A DNA stretch of 45,053 nucleotides, from positions 1-45,053 of the forward strand of contig CAZIPE010000008.1 of the NCBI GenBank assembly GCA_964541305.1, read 5' to 3'. Position numbers and translations under genes: made by a program. The notes below the pieces were generated by a model that was not told the DNA's origin, did no database searches, and was given only the letters and a program-made list of their open reading frames with translations. Positions within the stretch are counted from its first letter, which is position 1. Every line of letters starts with the position of its first letter. The DNA comes from CAZIPE01 sp964541305. Lineage in GTDB: Bacteria > Patescibacteriota > Saccharimonadia > Saccharimonadales > UBA7683. Positions 41,541-45,053 of this stretch are shown here, piece by piece.

Positions 41541-42230
41541 TTAGTAGGTTACGTGAACCTCGTTAAGCCAGATTTTTTCAGGGCGGGTCAGCATAAAGAC
41601 CACAACATCCGCTAAATCATCTGGGTTCGTAAACTTCTCAATTTCAAAGTCGTCACCAGCCTTTGAAAACATATCGGTCCTAGTGCCTGACTGGTAAACC
41701 CCAGCAACACGTATTGACTTGTCCTTAGTGTCTTCACGCAGAACGTCAGTAAAACCTTTCATACCATACTTGCTAGCGGTATATGCCGATTGACCAGCTT
41801 GGGCAACAAGACCCGACTTGGAAACAATGTTAACGATTGCAGTGCCTTTTCGGTCACGCATCTGGTCTAATAGCTGTCTTGTGAGCAAGATTTGGCTAGT
41901 TAGATTTGTGTTAATAATTTCTGTGATTTTTTCTTCACTAAGTGTAGTTATATCGCCAACCTTGTGCCAAATCCCAGCATTGTTGATAACAACATCAACT
42001 TTTTGCTCACTAATAACTTCATCAATGACGGAACGCCTTTTGTCATTATCAGTTAAATCAAAGGCATATACCTTTACTTTTGCTCCATTTGCTTCACAGT
42101 CGTCTTTAACAGTTCTCAGCTTAGCTTCATCTCGCCCAAAAAGAATTAGATTATCTTTATGTTTGGATAATTTGGTAGCAATGCTTTTACCAATTCCATC
42201 GCTCGCACCTGTTATTAGTATTGTTTTCAT
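41541..42230 (-). CDS. short-chain dehydrogenase/reductase
   Basis: A 229-residue classical SDR: TGASDGIGKS (7-16) for NAD(P), NNAG at about 86-89, active-site Ser in IVSKSG, and YTASK (catalytic Tyr-Lys) about 148-152. It probably reduces or oxidises a small carbonyl or alcohol with NAD(P)H; substrate not predictable. Together with the cupin, YbaK, RidA and CutA genes it forms a compact cargo operon led by the HTH gene at 42248-42430. Confidence 0.9.
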   Translation of the reverse strand: MKTILITGASDGIGKSIATKLSKHKDNLILFGRDEAKLRTVKDDCEANGAKVKVYAFDLTDNDKRRSVIDEVISEQKVDVVINNAGIWHKVGDITTLSEEKITEIINTNLTSQILLTRQLLDQMRDRKGTAIVNIVSKSGLVAQAGQSAYTASKYGMKGFTDVLREDTKDKSIRVAGVYQSGTRTDMFSKAGDDFEIEKFTNPDDLADVVVFMLTRPEKIWLNEVHVTY

Positions 42231-42247
42231 TACTTCTTCGCTCCTTC

Positions 42248-42430
42248 CTATTTGTGTTCCATGACTTTCACTAAATCTTCACGCTTATAGCGGCGTAAGC
42301 CACGCTCGCCGATGCGTACTGCTTTCAAAATACCTTTCTTGTCCCAGGCACGAAGTGTGTTGGGATGGACTTTTAGCAGCTCGCTGGCTTGCTTTAGGGT
42401 TAGTAATTCTTGCAATGGTTCTTGTGACAT
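42248..42430 (-). CDS. MerR/excisionase-type HTH protein
   Basis: A 60-residue protein made almost entirely of a helix-turn-helix with the sequence LTLKQASELLKVHPNTLRAW followed by a winged GERGLRRYKREDL. This is the excisionase/MerR-like DNA-binding module found in integrases' partners and in stand-alone regulators. It leads the cargo operon; the intergenic region upstream (42431-42502) carries the inverted repeat ACAGCT-N6-AGCTGT. Either directionality factor or repressor. Confidence 0.82.
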   Translation of the reverse strand: MSQEPLQELLTLKQASELLKVHPNTLRAWDKKGILKAVRIGERGLRRYKREDLVKVMEHK

Positions 42431-42453
42431 ATTTACTCACTCTTGATAACATT

Positions 42454-42487
42454 ATTATACAGATATGTAACAGCTTCCGACAGCTGT
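42454..42487. promoter_or_regulatory. divergent promoter region with inverted repeat
   Basis: Between the HTH-led cargo operon (minus) and the 287-residue gene (plus). It contains a minus-strand TATAAT (42459-42454), and ACAGCT-TCCGAC-AGCTGT (42470-42487), a 6-bp arm inverted repeat that would suit a dimeric regulator such as the adjacent HTH protein. Confidence 0.5.
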
Positions 42488-42502
42488 ATTTGGGAAGATG
42501 TA

Positions 42503-43366
42503 ATGAAAGACGATAAGCAACAGACTAATGACCAGCCTGACGAAAAGCCAAAAGTAGATTTGGACCTTGATGCTGTAGGTAAAACTAGCGATGGCTCTAG
42601 CAAAGCTGAAAAGAGCATCCAGTTACCCAAAAACCGCAACACCCTATCCGTCAAAGAATGGAGCGAACTTAAAAAACAAGACCCTGCCAGCCTTACCCCT
42701 GCTCAAAAGAAGTTAATGGAAGCTACTGATGCAAGAGCAAAGGAAGCGATTGAACGATTAGCCCCACACATCAAAGAAATGTCCAAGATTGGCGAAATGG
42801 TCAATAAGTCTGTCGGCAAGTTTAACTTTAGTTCGCTTATCCCTAAGATTACACCTACATTGCCGACCATGCCTGTTATTGAGCCATATCGCAACGAGCT
42901 TCTTGAAGACACTGCCTGGATAGAAAATATAACACCTCCTGCGTCGTCAGTAGAACAGGTTAAACAAACTGTACTGCTAGAACGAATGGTAGAAGCATTT
43001 GAAGGACAAAACGCCGAGCATGATGCAGACACTCTAAGGCTTATTGAGCCACGCTATGACCGAAAAAAGCGTGTACTTACATTCGCTAACACACCAATAA
43101 GGCTTACGGCTGACAGCGACGCTGAAATTATATGTAAAAAGTTGTTTTGGAGTGGTCGTCCTGTAAAGCATCCTGTTGAAAAAGGCGAAATTATGGAACT
43201 TCTCTATATCCGTGCCACATCAAACACAGAGCGAAAAAAGACCCTCTACAACAAGGTTGCCGCCGTAAATAGGATAGTTGAAAAGAAAACAGGTGTTGAT
43301 AAACTGTTTGATTTTGTAGATAAAAAACTCTGGTTTAATACCAATTACGTAAAATTACCTCTGTAA
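42503..43366 (+). CDS. unknown element-encoded protein with charged N-terminus
   Basis: Not recognised. 287 residues from the ATG at 42503 (MKDDKQQ), after a weak ribosome binding site (GGGAAGATGTA). The N-terminal about 75 residues are hydrophilic and probably disordered; the middle has a short hydrophobic Pro/Ile-rich stretch (about 100-125); the C-terminal 90 residues (FANTPIRLT..., CKKLFWSGRPVKHPVEKGEIMELL) look like a winged-helix DNA-binding domain. Probably a regulator or replication helper of the mobile element. Confidence 0.7.
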   Translation: MKDDKQQTNDQPDEKPKVDLDLDAVGKTSDGSSKAEKSIQLPKNRNTLSVKEWSELKKQDPASLTPAQKKLMEATDARAKEAIERLAPHIKEMSKIGEMVNKSVGKFNFSSLIPKITPTLPTMPVIEPYRNELLEDTAWIENITPPASSVEQVKQTVLLERMVEAFEGQNAEHDADTLRLIEPRYDRKKRVLTFANTPIRLTADSDAEIICKKLFWSGRPVKHPVEKGEIMELLYIRATSNTERKKTLYNKVAAVNRIVEKKTGVDKLFDFVDKKLWFNTNYVKLPL

Positions 43367-43369
43367 TCT

Positions 43370-43405
43370 GTCTAAAGACAAACACTTCCCGATACTAGGA
43401 AGTGT
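43370..43405 (+). repeat. two tandem hairpins before the small ORF
   Basis: TGTCT-AA-AGACA (43370-43381) is followed at once by ACACTTCC-N8-GGAAGTGT (43382-43405). The second hairpin includes the AGGAA ribosome binding site and reaches into the GTG start at 43404. They could control translation or mark a rolling-circle origin of the replication module. Confidence 0.6.
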
Positions 43406-43577
43406 GAGTAAGCAATCCAAATCACCAAACAAATCGCATAAGAGCCAGGCAAAACCTTGGTCTGATGCTGAACTGCGGCGAGTTGCCCGTGTATTTGAGC
43501 TGCTTATACGAATAGATAAACGTCAGAAGAAAGGTCGCTCCAATGATGGTCAGCGAAGTGCAGATAACGCCCGTTAA
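43404..43577 (+). CDS. small basic protein of the replication module
   Basis: A 57-residue frame starting GTG at 43404 (VSKQSKSPNKSHKSQAKPWS) and ending TAA at 43577. The N-terminal 20 residues are Ser/Lys-rich, then a helix with LRRVARVFELLIRIDKR. It sits between the 287-residue gene and the SpoVG-like gene, which it overlaps by 35 bp, in the same direction. Function unknown; a small DNA-binding or regulatory protein is plausible. Confidence 0.55.
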   Translation: MSKQSKSPNKSHKSQAKPWSDAELRRVARVFELLIRIDKRQKKGRSNDGQRSADNAR

Positions 43578-43839
43578 GCCAAAAGACGGGCTTGTTGGCT
43601 TTGCCAGCTTTGTTTTCGCTGGTGCGTTGTACTGCGGCTCTGTCGGCATATTGAGCCGACCTAACGGCGGTTATCGGCTCGTATACCCCACAAAGCTAGT
43701 TGCAGGTCGTCAGCTAGATATGTATCACCCAATAACGGGTGCTGTCGGAAGACAGATTGAAGAAATTGTAATAACTAAGTTTGAAGAAGTAATGAACCAT
43801 GGTAGGCATAGACACAGTAATACTGACCCTGCCGTCTAG
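43543..43839 (+). CDS. SpoVG-like septation/RNA-binding family protein
   Basis: 98 residues with the SpoVG pattern: VQITPVKPKDGLVGFASFVFAG opening strands, RPNGGYRLVYPTK, and the conserved YHPITGAVGRQIEEIVITKFEEV end. SpoVG proteins bind DNA/RNA and influence septation and gene expression; copies are frequent on phages and conjugative or integrative elements. It could start at 43543 or at the ATG one codon later. The end overlaps the replication gene by 41 bp. Confidence 0.8.
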   Translation: MMVSEVQITPVKPKDGLVGFASFVFAGALYCGSVGILSRPNGGYRLVYPTKLVAGRQLDMYHPITGAVGRQIEEIVITKFEEVMNHGRHRHSNTDPAV

Positions 43840-44953
43840 TATGTTTGTCATCTTAGAGCCGTCACGCTTTACGCCACACGCACTAAAAGTGCTAGGTGCT
43901 GAACCACGTGATATGGGCAGAAACAAGTATTTTAGTGCCATTTGCAACCCAACAAAGCAAGATACGGCAACCATGGGCTACCTGCCTTACTTAACACTAT
44001 ACCGAGCGTTGCGAGCTGGCGGCTTGGTAACTGAGCTACGTATACAGTTTTCTGCACCTAAGCAGCTTAACTTCAATAACTTTGACGAAATTGAAGAACA
44101 TGATTTTGGCGAGTTGTGCCATCGCTTACTTGCGGGTCTAGAGTATTACAAAATCAAACTGCGTGGCGGACTAAGAACTATTGCATTTGCCCAGGTTTCT
44201 AGTGTCCACTACTCAAAGAACTTCGTGCTGACAAACTTTATGTCACCGCACAGTGCCATAAAAGAACTTGCCAAAGCAGATGTGAACGGCTGGCGTGACG
44301 TTAGTAAAACTGACTACATAAACAATGGTGCAGGCTTCAAAACACACTCAAAGCACCATGAGCTAGCCTTTTATGACAAATTAGCCGAGCATCGCAAAGG
44401 TAAACGTGGTCAACCTTTATTTGATAAAGACATGCAAATGGAGCTGGACCTGTTTAACAACCGCAATATGAAGAAACCGTTTGAGGTTCTACGCATGGAA
44501 GTACGCCTTGGTAACACCAAGAAAATTAAGTGGGCTTTAGAGCAGGCACGGTTGCCAACAGACGACACAACGTTTAACACAATTTTTCGCCAAGACTATT
44601 CCCAGATGGTGCTTGAATGGCATCTTGAAGACTTGTATGCTCGCTATCCGAAAATTACCGAGGCAGATGCTAAAGACGAACTGGAATTGTTTAGTGACCT
44701 GTATGTACAAAACCCAAATCGCCGCATGTCTTCAATTATCAATGCTGTTGGTTTGTATAGGCTCACGCAAATTGCTGGCACACGCACGATGAAAGATATT
44801 GTTGGTCCAAACGGCAGTCAGGCACTGCTTAGATTGGCTAAACGAGCCAACCATGAACTGAGCTACAAAAACGAAAATGCCGAAGTGTTTGAGATGCTTC
44901 GGGAACAACTAGACAGGTTCGAGCCTGTTCACTTGGATAACTTTAGTGAATGA
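43799..44953 (+). CDS. replication initiator, gene II/phage X-like family
   Basis: 384 residues. N-terminal MVGIDTVILTLPSS..., then GGLVTELRIQFSAPKQLNFNNFDEIEEHDF, a signature of gene II/X-type initiators, followed by the helical part with KTHSKHHELAFYDKLAEH, containing His-hydrophobic-Tyr residues of an HUH-like or RCR-type endonuclease, and LRMEVRLGNTKKIKWAL. Such initiators nick one strand to start rolling-circle replication of filamentous phages and plasmids. Catalytic Tyr and metal site not verified. It supports an integrated plasmid or phage-like element. Confidence 0.75.
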   Translation: MVGIDTVILTLPSSMFVILEPSRFTPHALKVLGAEPRDMGRNKYFSAICNPTKQDTATMGYLPYLTLYRALRAGGLVTELRIQFSAPKQLNFNNFDEIEEHDFGELCHRLLAGLEYYKIKLRGGLRTIAFAQVSSVHYSKNFVLTNFMSPHSAIKELAKADVNGWRDVSKTDYINNGAGFKTHSKHHELAFYDKLAEHRKGKRGQPLFDKDMQMELDLFNNRNMKKPFEVLRMEVRLGNTKKIKWALEQARLPTDDTTFNTIFRQDYSQMVLEWHLEDLYARYPKITEADAKDELELFSDLYVQNPNRRMSSIINAVGLYRLTQIAGTRTMKDIVGPNGSQALLRLAKRANHELSYKNENAEVFEMLREQLDRFEPVHLDNFSE

Positions 44954-44986
44954 TGACAAATGTAAGCTATAATAGGAGTAAAGATT
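44954..44986 (+). promoter_or_regulatory. promoter, operator-like motif and RBS of the serine recombinase
   Basis: TGACAAATGTAAGC (44954-44967) is directly followed by TATAAT (44968-44973) and AGGAG (44974-44978), with 8 nt to the ATG at 44987. The first motif matches 13 of 14 bases of the operator before the Ltp-like gene (37153-37166). Confidence 0.7.
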
Positions 44987-45053
44987 ATGAGAAAAGCAGT
45001 AATACTAGCAAGAGTATCAACTAAAAAACAAGAGCAAGAAGGCTTGTCGCTGG
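44987..45053 (+). CDS. serine recombinase (resolvase/invertase family), truncated by window end
   Basis: The visible 22 residues, MRKAVILARVSTKKQEQEGL and SL, are the start of a resolvase-domain protein; RVST contains the catalytic Ser. The EQEGLSL end resembles large serine recombinases used for integration of phages and integrative elements. The rest is outside the window, so size and C-terminal domains are unknown. Confidence 0.9.
   Translation, partial: MRKAVILARVSTKKQEQEGLSL

Noticed and set aside
1..45053. CRISPR array, rRNA genes or IS element
   Set aside because: No regularly spaced repeats, no rRNA sequence and no transposase were seen in the window.

Overview
The window looks like a stretch of a Candidatus Saccharibacteria (TM7, Patescibacteria/CPR) chromosome. 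This is inferred from gene content and style: many short proteins with one membrane anchor, very compact operons, a large YkuD L,D-transpeptidase, an archaeal-type AspRS, and several start codons placed only 6-9 nt after a -10 box. TGA is used as a stop (for example the ATGA overlaps at 2522-2525 and 40213-40216), so the code is table 11 and code-25 CPR lineages are excluded.

Region 1 (1-8.5 kb): a partial initiator tRNA, an FtsB/DivIC-like division protein and a second CAU tRNA; then a minus-strand operon crtYe-crtYf-crtEb-idi for late C50-carotenoid steps (lycopene elongation and cyclisation, plus IPP isomerase to make DMAPP). No phytoene synthase or desaturase is present in the window. Next come membrane-anchored proteins of unknown function, an ABC-2 exporter pair and a small basic protein with its own strong promoter, strong RBS and terminator.

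Region 2 (8.5-29 kb): housekeeping and envelope genes. These are murC, trmB, a MazG-like protein, a Sua5/TsaC protein, MscS, a MutY-like glycosylase without Fe-S cysteines, a PEGA-like/propeller surface protein, a YkuD transpeptidase, aspS, an O-antigen-ligase-like protein fused to an M23 peptidase, a CNNM-like CBS protein, dsbA-mgtE, a Kef-type antiporter, a GltS-like symporter and nadD.

Region 3 (28.4-36 kb): an operon (unknown zinc-ribbon protein, 5-formyl-THF cyclo-ligase, NadD) preceded by a structured leader. The leader has a promoter, a cobalamin-riboswitch-like aptamer, a 12-bp antiterminator and a terminator that also hides the RBS. Beyond it lie small membrane proteins, a YdeI-like protein, a large P-type Ca2+-ATPase-like pump and a small HhH protein.

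Region 4 (about 36-45 kb, running off the right edge): an accessory, probably integrated mobile element. It carries an XRE regulator divergent from an Ltp-like superinfection-exclusion candidate, a tightly overlapped cargo operon (HTH, SDR, cupin, YbaK, RidA, CutA, ParB-like, two unknown proteins), a SpoVG-like protein, a gene II-like replication initiator and the start of a serine recombinase. One operator-like motif occurs at both the Ltp and recombinase promoters, suggesting that one regulator controls both.
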